A stretch of 21,256 nt of DNA from CAYUCY01 sp964443525. GTDB lineage: Bacteria > Pseudomonadota > Alphaproteobacteria > Caedimonadales > Caedimonadaceae. Position 1 is the stretch's first letter; every line of letters starts with the position of its first letter. A program made the translations under genes and the position numbers. A model generated the notes under the pieces. The model worked only from the letters and a program-made list of their open reading frames with translations. It was not told where the DNA came from and did no database searches. Below, piece by piece: positions 1 through 6,317 of this stretch. The stretch covers positions 1 to 21,256 of the forward strand of contig CAYUCY010000024.1 of assembly GCA_964443525.1 (NCBI GenBank). Direction: 5' to 3'.

Positions 1-69
1 CACGTTTTTTCCTGAAACCAAGGGGGAGGCGCTCAGTACCGGTCTTGCTCTCATCGCAGGAAAAACCCA
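1..69 (+). repeat. Toxin-stem repeat, copy A (3' end of the copy, cut by window edge)
   Basis: Positions 1-69 align without gaps to 1724-1792, with one mismatch visible in the first 68 bases (GCA versus ACA near 57). Homology ends at the codon after GKT, which is where the tip of this toxin begins. This marks the tip-exchange boundary. Confidence 0.85.
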
Positions 70-622
70 CAAGGGAAGCAGCAGGCCATTAGTGGTGTCG
101 AAAAAATCAGCAAGGCCTCTTCTATCGGGTGAAGGAAGGGTCGGCGATTCTACCCCGCCTTTTCATCCCCTGAAAGCCGTTGACAAACAAGCCTCCAAAG
201 GCCTTACACAATTTCGTGTAAAGGTGAAAAAGGGCGAGCAACCTTGGACCGTCCGTTCGGGTCAAGAATGGAAAGGAAAGATTGTGGGAAGAGCTCAAAA
301 GACAAGCACTGACGGTCATGCTCTTCGCTCTTATCGAACCGCGATCAAAGAGGCTAAAAAGGGGGATACCGAAGTTGTACTTTTGAACCGCGGCGTGAAG
401 AGAGCGACGGGAGAACAAATCACGCCAAACACGCGTCCCGATGTGACAGTCGTCCGTAAAGATGGTAAAGTGGATCAATTTGAGGTTCCATCTAAGACGG
501 ATAAAGTTGATGTTCTTTTCGACCGCATGAATGATGCAGCTAGTAAATTTAGCGTAGAGAAGCAAGGGAAAAATAAAGTGATCAAAGTCACGGAAGAGAA
601 GAGTTCTCGAAATGACAAGTGA
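2..622 (+). CDS. Polymorphic toxin, C-terminal part with REase-like tip (5' end outside window)
   Basis: The reading frame is open from the window edge, so this is the last ~206 residues of a longer protein. A GTG at 92 is only an internal codon. The first ~22 codons belong to a stem that recurs in the WHH cassette (near 1724) and in the broken copy (near 2852). After that stem the sequence is unique, as expected where toxin tips are exchanged. The tip is basic and contains RPDVTVVRKDGKVDQFEVPSK. Counting from position 2, D147, E161 and K165 are spaced like the D...ExxxK core of PD-(D/E)xK restriction-endonuclease-fold nucleases, so a nuclease toxin is likely. The next gene starts inside the last codons (11-nt overlap), typical of a toxin with its immunity gene. 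I cannot see the N-terminus, so the delivery route (contact-dependent, Rhs/type VI or other) is unknown. Confidence is high for a toxin tip and moderate for the fold. Confidence 0.72.
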   Translation, partial: TFFPETKGEALSTGLALIAGKTHKGSSRPLVVSKKSARPLLSGEGRVGDSTPPFHPLKAVDKQASKGLTQFRVKVKKGEQPWTVRSGQEWKGKIVGRAQKTSTDGHALRSYRTAIKEAKKGDTEVVLLNRGVKRATGEQITPNTRPDVTVVRKDGKVDQFEVPSKTDKVDVLFDRMNDAASKFSVEKQGKNKVIKVTEEKSSRNDK

Positions 623-1433
623 GTATACAAGTGAGTATAAACGAGGCCCCATCGCCAACTGTATCGTCTTTTATGATTTTAAGGCGGAAGACGTCGATCT
701 CAAAGGATGGTTTTATCATATGGTTGACTGGTTTGAGCGCCATGGTCATCCTCCTACCCACGTTTCTTTAACGGGAGAAGGAATCAAGAGCAGAAGCAAG
801 CAGACCTATAAGCATTGCCAAAAAGCTTTAGAAGCCAGAGATTTTAAAGGTATGAAATCGATTTTTATCGATGCCTATCCTCTTAAGTTTAATGATCATA
901 ATGATCATATTTTCACATCTGGTATTCGTCTTCAAACAGTCGGCGGCCGATTAGGTTTTCTTTTATGTTTTGACAACGATCTTGTCCCCTTTACCCGAGA
1001 AACGTTAGAGAAAGATATAAGAGACCTAATCTCGTTCATCTCGCCTCGCTACGGCTTCTGTTATCAACGGGAATTTGAAAAAGGGCCCGATTGGTATTTC
1101 TGGGGAGTTATTAAGGGATTAGACGAGGATAAATTTCCAGAGGAGGCTGTTGAAGAAGAAAGGATAGCCGAATGGGGTCGTCAATATGGTCACCCTCAAG
1201 GCCGCTACCACACAGGACATCTCCGAGAAATTTATCCCCTGAATCTTTTATTGGAGGCCCATTTAACTCAAAAGGTCGGCGGCCAATCCTTGAAAACATG
1301 GATTGAATCCTCGCCTCAACACGGAGATCTGAAGCCTCTCAGCAAAGATCTTTGGTCTTGGTGGATTCCCCAAGAAAACATCTCTCTTGTCTCGGAGGCC
1401 CTTCGAGACACAGGCATCATCCTTTGCCTGTGA
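612..1433 (+). CDS. Putative immunity protein for the preceding toxin
   Basis: This is a 273-residue soluble protein without signal peptide or membrane segment, rich in W, Y and acidic residues. Its ATG lies inside the toxin gene and the frames overlap by 11 nt, so translation is probably coupled. That placement is the main reason to call it an immunity protein that binds and neutralises the toxin in the producer's cytoplasm. Recognisable stretches are VDLKGWFYHMVDWFERHG near residues 28-45, and a C-terminal block GHLREIYPLNLLLEAHL followed by LKTWIESSPQHGDLKPL. This pattern of a GxLRExYPxN motif and a TWI...G.L segment resembles uncharacterised proteins beside Rhs/polymorphic toxins, but I cannot assign an Imm family. 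The role is inferred from context; the ORF itself is convincing. Confidence 0.7.
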   Translation: MTSEYTSEYKRGPIANCIVFYDFKAEDVDLKGWFYHMVDWFERHGHPPTHVSLTGEGIKSRSKQTYKHCQKALEARDFKGMKSIFIDAYPLKFNDHNDHIFTSGIRLQTVGGRLGFLLCFDNDLVPFTRETLEKDIRDLISFISPRYGFCYQREFEKGPDWYFWGVIKGLDEDKFPEEAVEEERIAEWGRQYGHPQGRYHTGHLREIYPLNLLLEAHLTQKVGGQSLKTWIESSPQHGDLKPLSKDLWSWWIPQENISLVSEALRDTGIILCL

Positions 1434-1532
1434 CCTTCTTTTAAAAACAGTTTTACAAAGGCTTTTTAACCGAGCTCCGTAAGCCCGTCTTCCCGTACCG
1501 ACCGTTCTTCTTCCTAAAAAAACATTCAGGAA

Positions 1533-2189
1533 GTGAGTGCCGAGTGGCTGGCGGAGTCCCTCTTGAATGACACGAAAGGATGGGAAGGGTGGTTGAAAGA
1601 CCTGGCTCAAAGTCACAACGACGAGGTACGTTTTTACGGGGATGTCATGGACGCGTTTTCTCAAGAGCATCCCTGTCTTGCCGCCATCGCACAAGGCATC
1701 GGCGATGTGGAAGGCCTCCACCCCACGTTTTTTCCTGAAACCAAGGGGGAGGCGCTCAGTACCGGTCTTGCTCTCATCACAGGAAAAACCCGGCCCATGG
1801 CCCCTAAAATGTTATCAGGGTCGAAGCCTTCCCGCGTGCAACTAATCAACGGACGCAAGCCTGTTAACGCAGAATTCGCAAATAAGGTTTACCCCCTTGA
1901 AAGACTGCCTGAAGAGCTTCGAAGAAAATATCCTCATAGTGTCCCCTTCACTGGGACTGGACATCCAGACTTTTCTCGCTATGCTATCAAAAAGGTACGG
2001 ATTCAAATGACGGGAAACACAAACCTGGATTTTGCTATTGCTGATAAGGCTGCAGGCCTATCTAAGAGGCCCAAAGATTACACATGGCACCACCATCAAG
2101 ATACGCAAACAATGTTACTGGTGCCAAAAGATATCCATAGAGTAGTCAGCCACACAGGTGGCATGGCAATTTTTAAAAGTACTAAATAA
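1533..2189 (+). CDS. Orphan toxin cassette: shared stem plus WHH/HNH nuclease tip
   Basis: The 218-residue frame has two parts. Residues ~1-90 are a stem (GWLKDLAQ..., DAFSQEHPCLAAIAQGIGDVEG, ETKGEALSTGLALITGKT) also seen at the window start and at 2745-3051. Residues ~95-218 match the WHH nuclease module of the HNH/EndoVII superfamily: NAEFANKVYPLERLPEELR, then VPFTGTGHPDFSRYA, then YTWHHHQDTQTMLLVP with W185-H186-H187-H188, and IHRVVSHTGGMA with H202 and H207. The catalytic His motif and trailing histidines look intact. The protein is far shorter than a full polymorphic toxin and lacks any delivery domain. It starts at a GTG with a badly spaced AGGA, and an in-frame TAA lies 18 nt upstream. 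It is therefore either a silent donor cassette for tip replacement or a small free toxin. The SUKH immunity gene begins at its stop codon. The true start is uncertain (TTG 1563 and ATG 1647 are alternatives). Confidence 0.75.
   Translation: MSAEWLAESLLNDTKGWEGWLKDLAQSHNDEVRFYGDVMDAFSQEHPCLAAIAQGIGDVEGLHPTFFPETKGEALSTGLALITGKTRPMAPKMLSGSKPSRVQLINGRKPVNAEFANKVYPLERLPEELRRKYPHSVPFTGTGHPDFSRYAIKKVRIQMTGNTNLDFAIADKAAGLSKRPKDYTWHHHQDTQTMLLVPKDIHRVVSHTGGMAIFKSTK
1617..1923 (+). repeat. Toxin-stem/WHH repeat, copy B
   Basis: Colinear with 2745-3051 at a constant offset of 1128 bases. Bases 1805-1923 are identical in both copies, while mismatches are scattered through the 5' part (for example CACCCCACG versus CATCCTATG). 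The copy continues into the intact WHH catalytic region. Confidence 0.9.
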
Positions 2190-2203
2190 TGAGGAATGAA
2201 AAT

Positions 2204-2650
2204 ATGGATATGGAATTTGAATATGGAAATTTGAGCAATGAAACCCTTCAAGCAGTTGAACAATATTGGGGGTTTCAGTTACCGAAAAGTTATAGGATAT
2301 TCCTGCTAAGGAGTAATGGGGGCTCACCAATAGAAAAAATATTTGATTTTCGCAATAAAAAAGACGGGTCTTGTCTTGATGGATTTTTTGGAATTGTTAA
2401 AGACTTTAATAATAATTTATTGATATATAGGGAATATGCTAGCAAGAGAGTTCCAAAAAATATGCTTCCCATAGCTGATGATGTATATGGGAACCTTATA
2501 CTGTTAGCAGTAAAAAATCCCGACCGAGGAAAGATTTACTTTTGGGATCATGAGCTAGAGGTGGAAGAAGGAGAAGAGCCCACTTATGAAAACCTCACCC
2601 TTATTGCCGACAGCTTTGACGAATTCATAAATAATTTAAAACCTGAATAA
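2204..2650 (+). CDS. SUKH (SMI1/KNR4-family) immunity protein for the WHH toxin
   Basis: This is a small acidic SMI1/KNR4-like (SUKH) protein: LQAVEQYWGFQLPKSYRIF, then LLRSNGGSP, then the central YGNLILL and the late PTYENLTLIADSFDEFINNL. This is the usual SUKH order of an 'LP..yr.fl...NGG' start and a 'a.sF.efl..L' end. SUKH proteins are frequent immunity partners of WHH and related nuclease toxins, binding the toxin in the cytoplasm. An ATG at 2189 overlaps the toxin stop (TAATG) but has no Shine-Dalgarno. I prefer ATG 2204, which has GAGGA at 2191-2195 with an 8-nt spacer, giving 148 residues. The gene is visibly more AT-rich than its neighbours, consistent with recent transfer of the toxin-immunity pair. 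Confidence 0.85.
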   Translation: MDMEFEYGNLSNETLQAVEQYWGFQLPKSYRIFLLRSNGGSPIEKIFDFRNKKDGSCLDGFFGIVKDFNNNLLIYREYASKRVPKNMLPIADDVYGNLILLAVKNPDRGKIYFWDHELEVEEGEEPTYENLTLIADSFDEFINNLKPE

Positions 2651-2670
2651 AAAACTGGACTCACAAGCCT

Positions 2671-2710
2671 CCTCACGCATGAGGGGACGTCCTTGGAGGC
2701 TTCGCTCCTC
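2671..2710. repeat. Cluster of short palindromes between SUKH gene and broken cassette
   Basis: Three adjacent inverted repeats lie in 40 bases. They are CCTCA-CGCA-TGAGG (2671-2684), the perfect palindrome GGACGTCC (2685-2692), and a GGAG...CTCC hairpin with loop GCTTCG (2695-2708). No T-run follows, so a simple terminator is not supported. They sit at the junction of the SUKH gene and the broken cassette. Confidence 0.45.
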
Positions 2711-3071
2711 GCCCTTCCTCAAAAAAACCAATGACAATATTACTCACGACAAGGCACCTTTTTATGGGAATGTCATGGAGGCGTTTTCTCAAGAGCATCC
2801 CTGTCTTGCTGCCATAGGACAAGGCATCGGCGATGTGGAAGGCCTCCATCCTATGTTTTTCCTTGAAACCAAAGGGGAGGCGCTCAGTACCGGTCTCGCT
2901 CTCATCACAGGAAAAACCCGGCCCATGGCCCATAAAATGTTATCAGGGTCGAAGCCTTCCCGCGTGCAACTAATCAACGGACGCAAGCCTGTTAACGCAG
3001 AATTCGCAAATAAGGTTTACCCCCTTGAAAGACTGCCTGAAGAGCTTCGAAATCCGGCTTATGCCCCTTAA
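2679..3071 (+). pseudogene. Truncated WHH toxin cassette (stem plus first part of WHH module)
   Basis: From about 2745 to 3051 this frame is colinear, without indels, with 1617-1923 of the intact WHH cassette. It carries the stem and the KMLSGSKPSRVQLINGRKP / LPEELR part of the WHH module. It then leaves homology and stops 20 nt later (NPAYAP-stop), so the whole catalytic WHH...H...H region is missing. The N-terminal ~20 codons before the homology have no counterpart in the intact copy and no good ribosome binding site. It cannot be an active nuclease. It is best read as the remnant of a duplicated cassette, or a homology arm left by recombination. Its stop overlaps the end of the opposite-strand lipoprotein gene by 4 nt. 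Confidence 0.75.
2745..3051 (+). repeat. Toxin-stem/WHH repeat, copy C (truncated)
   Basis: Direct repeat of 1617-1923, including a 119-bp stretch (2933-3051) identical to 1805-1923. Homology ends abruptly at 3051 in the middle of the WHH module. Confidence 0.9.
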
Positions 3072-3292
3072 CGAATCGGTCTCAGGGAAGGCTCCTTGAG
3101 TTCGGTGATTTGATCCTGAGCCCTGCGCACGGAATAGTCGTCTCCTGTTGAAAGAGCATGAGGACTGCGGGTGCGATCTCGAAGAGAAGGCGGCTCGTAG
3201 GTATTCGGGTCGTGGTGAGGACTTCCGCATCCCGCAAGGGTCGCAAGACCCAAGCAGACTACAAGCATTCGCTTTAAACTGAAAGGTTTCAT
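3068..3292 (-). CDS. Small predicted lipoprotein
   Basis: A 74-residue protein with a textbook lipoprotein signal: basic start (MKPFSLKR), hydrophobic core MLVVCLGLATLAG, and lipobox LAGC with the acylated cysteine at residue 22. The mature part of ~52 residues is polar, rich in Pro, Arg and Asp, without a domain I recognise. It should be lipidated at the inner membrane and could be moved to the outer membrane by the Lol system, whose lolC/E and lolD genes are in this window. It lies 45 nt after the PEBP gene on the same strand and may be the last gene of the dnaN-recF-gyrB-PEBP unit. Its function is unknown. Confidence 0.75.
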   Translation of the reverse strand: MKPFSLKRMLVVCLGLATLAGCGSPHHDPNTYEPPSLRDRTRSPHALSTGDDYSVRRAQDQITELKEPSLRPIR

Positions 3293-3337
3293 CGTCTTTT
3301 TTCCTTAAATGATTCTGGTTAAAAAAGGTCGTCCCGG

Positions 3338-3793
3338 TTAAGATCTTCCAGGGCGATCGTAGGACGCAATTAAAACGGCCTCGGCCAGGATATATTCTTT
3401 CATCGCTACCTCAACCTCGGTTTTTGACGCTCCTGCCTCTAACGATAAAAGCGTATCAAGAGCATAAAGCTTAAAATGATAGTTATGGCGGCGATCAGGC
3501 GGACAAGGTCCTCCGTAATCGTCTCTCTTCCAGCTGTTCTTTCCTCCTTTGGCCCCGGAAGGGATCCGATCTAAATTTTCAGGCAAAGACGTGATTTCAG
3601 GAGGAAGATTGAAGAGAATCCAATGATCCCAAGTACCCATAGGAGCATCAGGGTCATCCATGATGAGAACAAAGCTTTTAGTTCCTTGAGGAGCTCCTTC
3701 CCACGCAAGCGGCGGCGACAAACCCTCCCCGTCGCAGGTATAGAGAGAAGGAATTTCTCCCCCGTCTTCGAAAGCAGAACTTATGAGTTTCAT
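3338..3793 (-). CDS. PEBP / YbhB-YbcL family (Raf kinase inhibitor-like) protein
   Basis: A phosphatidylethanolamine-binding-protein fold of the bacterial YbhB/YbcL type. Visible signatures are IPSLYTCDGEGLSPPLAW, then FVLIMDDPDAPMGTWDHWILFNLP with the conserved DPDAP and the HW anion-pocket residues, then GKNSWKRDDYGGPCPPDRRHNYHFKLYALD with the conserved GPCPP. From ATG 3793 it has 151 residues, close to the family's ~155-160. That start has AGGAG five bases upstream, so I chose it. The frame stays open to ATG 3874, inside the gyrB end, and the added 27 residues look like a weak signal peptide. A periplasmic form is therefore possible, as for E. coli YbcL. The ligand is unknown; bacterial members have no settled role. 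It follows gyrB closely, probably by read-through. Confidence 0.9.
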   Translation of the reverse strand: MKLISSAFEDGGEIPSLYTCDGEGLSPPLAWEGAPQGTKSFVLIMDDPDAPMGTWDHWILFNLPPEITSLPENLDRIPSGAKGGKNSWKRDDYGGPCPPDRRHNYHFKLYALDTLLSLEAGASKTEVEVAMKEYILAEAVLIASYDRPGRS

Positions 3794-3866
3794 GGCTTCT
3801 CCTCTTTCTATAAAACTTCCCTCCATCAAAATCATGACACTTAAAGAAATAAGGACGACCCTTCCC

Positions 3867-6305
3867 TTAAGCATCGAGATTCGCAACCTTTAAGGCGTTT
3901 GCCTGAATAAAGTCGCGGCGCGGTTCAACCACATCTCCCATGAGTGTTGAGAAGATCTCCTCCGCCGAATCGACATGGGAAACCTTAACCTGAAGAAGCG
4001 TCCGCACCCCGGGATCGAGAGTCGTCTCCCACAATTGGGAAGCATTCATCTCTCCGAGCCCTTTATAGCGTTGAACCGTAATCCCCTTTCGCCCTTGTTC
4101 GAAAATCGTCTCAAGCAAGTCGAGAGGGCCACGGATAACGGCTTCTTTGTCTTTGAAAGAGAACCGTCCGGGTTTTTGATAAAACTCTTTGAAGTGATTT
4201 GAGAATTCGGCTAGTTGATAGGCGTCTCCTCCTTGAAGGTCTTGAGATCTTAAAATAAAGCTTTCCCGAACACCCCGGACGGTTCTGAAAACTTCAAGGC
4301 CTTCCTGAGTTGCCGTCCCTTCCCATTGTCCCACGTCCTCTATATCGGCAATTTCATTTAATCTTGCCGCAAATTCTTTTGCAAGCGCATCCCGACCCGC
4401 TGAGGTGAAAGTTTCAGGATTAATCATTCCAAGGATGGCCGCTTGTTCAAGGCGTTTAATGTCACCCGTCTTATTAGCAAGAGAGGTAAGATAGAACTTG
4501 ATTTTTCTGGCCTCCGTCACCAGATTCATGAGGTCGGCGCCTGCAATTTGCGTATTATCGCCGAGGGTGAGAACAGCACCTTCGCTGCCCGCCCGAATCA
4601 GATAATCCTCCAAAGCCTTTTCATTTTTCAGGTAGACAACCGACTGGCCGCGCCTGATCCCATAAAGCGGAGGCTGTGCAATATAAAGATATCCCTTTTC
4701 GATAAGTTGAGGCATTTGGCGATAGAAAAATGTGAGCAACAATGTTCGGATATGGGATCCGTCTACATCCGCATCTGTCATGATAATAATTCTGTGGTAA
4801 CGAACCTTATCGGGATTAAACTCTTCTATTCCGATACCTGTGCCGAGCGCCGTAATAAGCGTACCGATTTCAGCCGAATTCAGCATCTTGTCAAAACGTG
4901 CGCGCTCCACATTCAAGATTTTTCCCTTCAAAGGCAGAATTGCCTGGAATTTGCGGTCTCTTCCTCCTTTGGCGGAGCCTCCTGCGCTGTCTCCCTCAAC
5001 AAGGAAAATCTCGGACTTAGCCGGGTCTCGCTCCTGGCAATCCGCCAGTTTCCCAGGCAATGAGGCGATATCAAGAGCGCCCTTCCTACGGGTCAGCTCC
5101 CGAGCCTTGCGAGCTGCCTCTCGGGCCATGGCGGCTTCCACGACTTTTGAGATAATTTTTTTAGCTTCGTTCGGATGTTCTTCAAACCATTGATTCAGCT
5201 TATCCCCCGTCAAGCTTTCAACGACGGGACGTACTTCGGAGGAAACCAGCTTATCCTTGGTTTGAGAGGAAAATTTCGGATCCGGCACTTTGACGGAAAG
5301 AACACAGGTGAGCCCCTCTCGGCTGTCTTCTCCCGACAACGTCACCTTTTCTTTCTTTGCAATGCCCGTCTCATTGGCATAGTTGTTGATAACACGCGTC
5401 AAGGCAGCCTTAAATCCAGCCAGGTGGGTCCCCCCATCTCTTTGAGGGATGTTATTCGTGAAACACAGGATATTTTCGTGGTAGCTGTCGGTCCACTCCA
5501 TGGCAATATCAACGGTAATTCCGTCTGACTCCCCAGAGAAAGAGATGGGAGGCTGATGATACGCATTCTTGCTGCGATCCAGATACTGAACAAAGGCAGA
5601 AATACCGCCTTCATAATGGAGTTCGACGGACTTCCCGTCAGACTGACGATGATCCTTCAAAAAGATGCGGACCCCTGAGTTCAGAAAAGCCAATTCTCGG
5701 AAACGATGTTCAAGGCGGGCAAAATCAAAGTCCGTATTTGTAAAGGTCTCTTTAGAAGGTTTAAAGGTGACTTGGGTCCCCCGCTTTCCTTGAGCATCTC
5801 CAACCACTTGGAGAGGGGCTTCGGGCTCCCCGTGGCGAAAGCGCATAAAATGCTCTTTCCCGTCTCGCCAAATGGTCAGCTCCAAAACTTCCGAGAGGGC
5901 ATTGACCACCGAAACTCCCACACCGTGAAGTCCCCCCGAAACCTTATAGGAGTTCTGGTCAAACTTACCGCCGGCATGAAGCTGTGTCATGATCACTTGT
6001 GCAGCCGACACGCCTTCTTCCTTATGGATGTCTACAGGAATCCCGCGCCCATTATCATTGACGGTCACAGATCCATTTGCGTTTAAAGTAATTTCGACAC
6101 GATCGCAATAGCCTGCCAGAGATTCATCGATGGCATTGTCGGTGACTTCGTAGACCATATGGTGAAGACCGGAGCCGTCATCCGTGTCCCCGATATACAT
6201 GCCGGGACGTTTGCGAACCGCATCAAGACCTTTCAAGACCTTAATGGACTCGGCACTGTAGTCGTCTCCATTGCTTTTGTTGTTCGGGTGTAAGCTTTCG
6301 GTCAT
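3867..6305 (-). CDS. gyrB: DNA gyrase subunit B
   Basis: ATPase subunit of DNA gyrase, which with GyrA introduces negative supercoils into cytoplasmic DNA. The order is complete. The GHKL ATPase has RKRPGMYIGDT, YEVTDNAIDE with the catalytic Glu, NDNGRGIP and the lid GGLHGVGVSVVNALSE. The transducer follows (FTNNIPQRDGGTHLAGF). The TOPRIM domain has LVEGDSAGGSAKGGRDRKFQAI and the metal motif MTDADVDGSHI. The C-terminal GyrB domain has QRYKGLGEMNASQLWETTLDP. The frame can begin at a TTG (6311, 814 residues), but ATG 6305 (812 residues) has AGAGAG six bases upstream and is preferred. recF ends 12 nt before this start, so the genes are co-transcribed. There is no truncation or insertion; length is normal for alphaproteobacteria. 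Confidence 0.98.
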   Translation of the reverse strand: MTESLHPNNKSNGDDYSAESIKVLKGLDAVRKRPGMYIGDTDDGSGLHHMVYEVTDNAIDESLAGYCDRVEITLNANGSVTVNDNGRGIPVDIHKEEGVSAAQVIMTQLHAGGKFDQNSYKVSGGLHGVGVSVVNALSEVLELTIWRDGKEHFMRFRHGEPEAPLQVVGDAQGKRGTQVTFKPSKETFTNTDFDFARLEHRFRELAFLNSGVRIFLKDHRQSDGKSVELHYEGGISAFVQYLDRSKNAYHQPPISFSGESDGITVDIAMEWTDSYHENILCFTNNIPQRDGGTHLAGFKAALTRVINNYANETGIAKKEKVTLSGEDSREGLTCVLSVKVPDPKFSSQTKDKLVSSEVRPVVESLTGDKLNQWFEEHPNEAKKIISKVVEAAMAREAARKARELTRRKGALDIASLPGKLADCQERDPAKSEIFLVEGDSAGGSAKGGRDRKFQAILPLKGKILNVERARFDKMLNSAEIGTLITALGTGIGIEEFNPDKVRYHRIIIMTDADVDGSHIRTLLLTFFYRQMPQLIEKGYLYIAQPPLYGIRRGQSVVYLKNEKALEDYLIRAGSEGAVLTLGDNTQIAGADLMNLVTEARKIKFYLTSLANKTGDIKRLEQAAILGMINPETFTSAGRDALAKEFAARLNEIADIEDVGQWEGTATQEGLEVFRTVRGVRESFILRSQDLQGGDAYQLAEFSNHFKEFYQKPGRFSFKDKEAVIRGPLDLLETIFEQGRKGITVQRYKGLGEMNASQLWETTLDPGVRTLLQVKVSHVDSAEEIFSTLMGDVVEPRRDFIQANALKVANLDA

Positions 6306-6317
6306 CCTCAACTCTCT

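Noticed and set aside
1263..1721. Minus-strand open frame of 152 codons, sharing MEAFHIADAL with another at 2673-2933
   Set aside because: The two resemble each other only because both are antisense to copies B and C of the same toxin-stem repeat. Neither has a ribosome binding site or recognisable motif.
4443..5063. 206-codon plus-strand open frame inside gyrB
   Set aside because: Antisense shadow of the conserved TOPRIM region of gyrB; no ribosome binding site and no domain.
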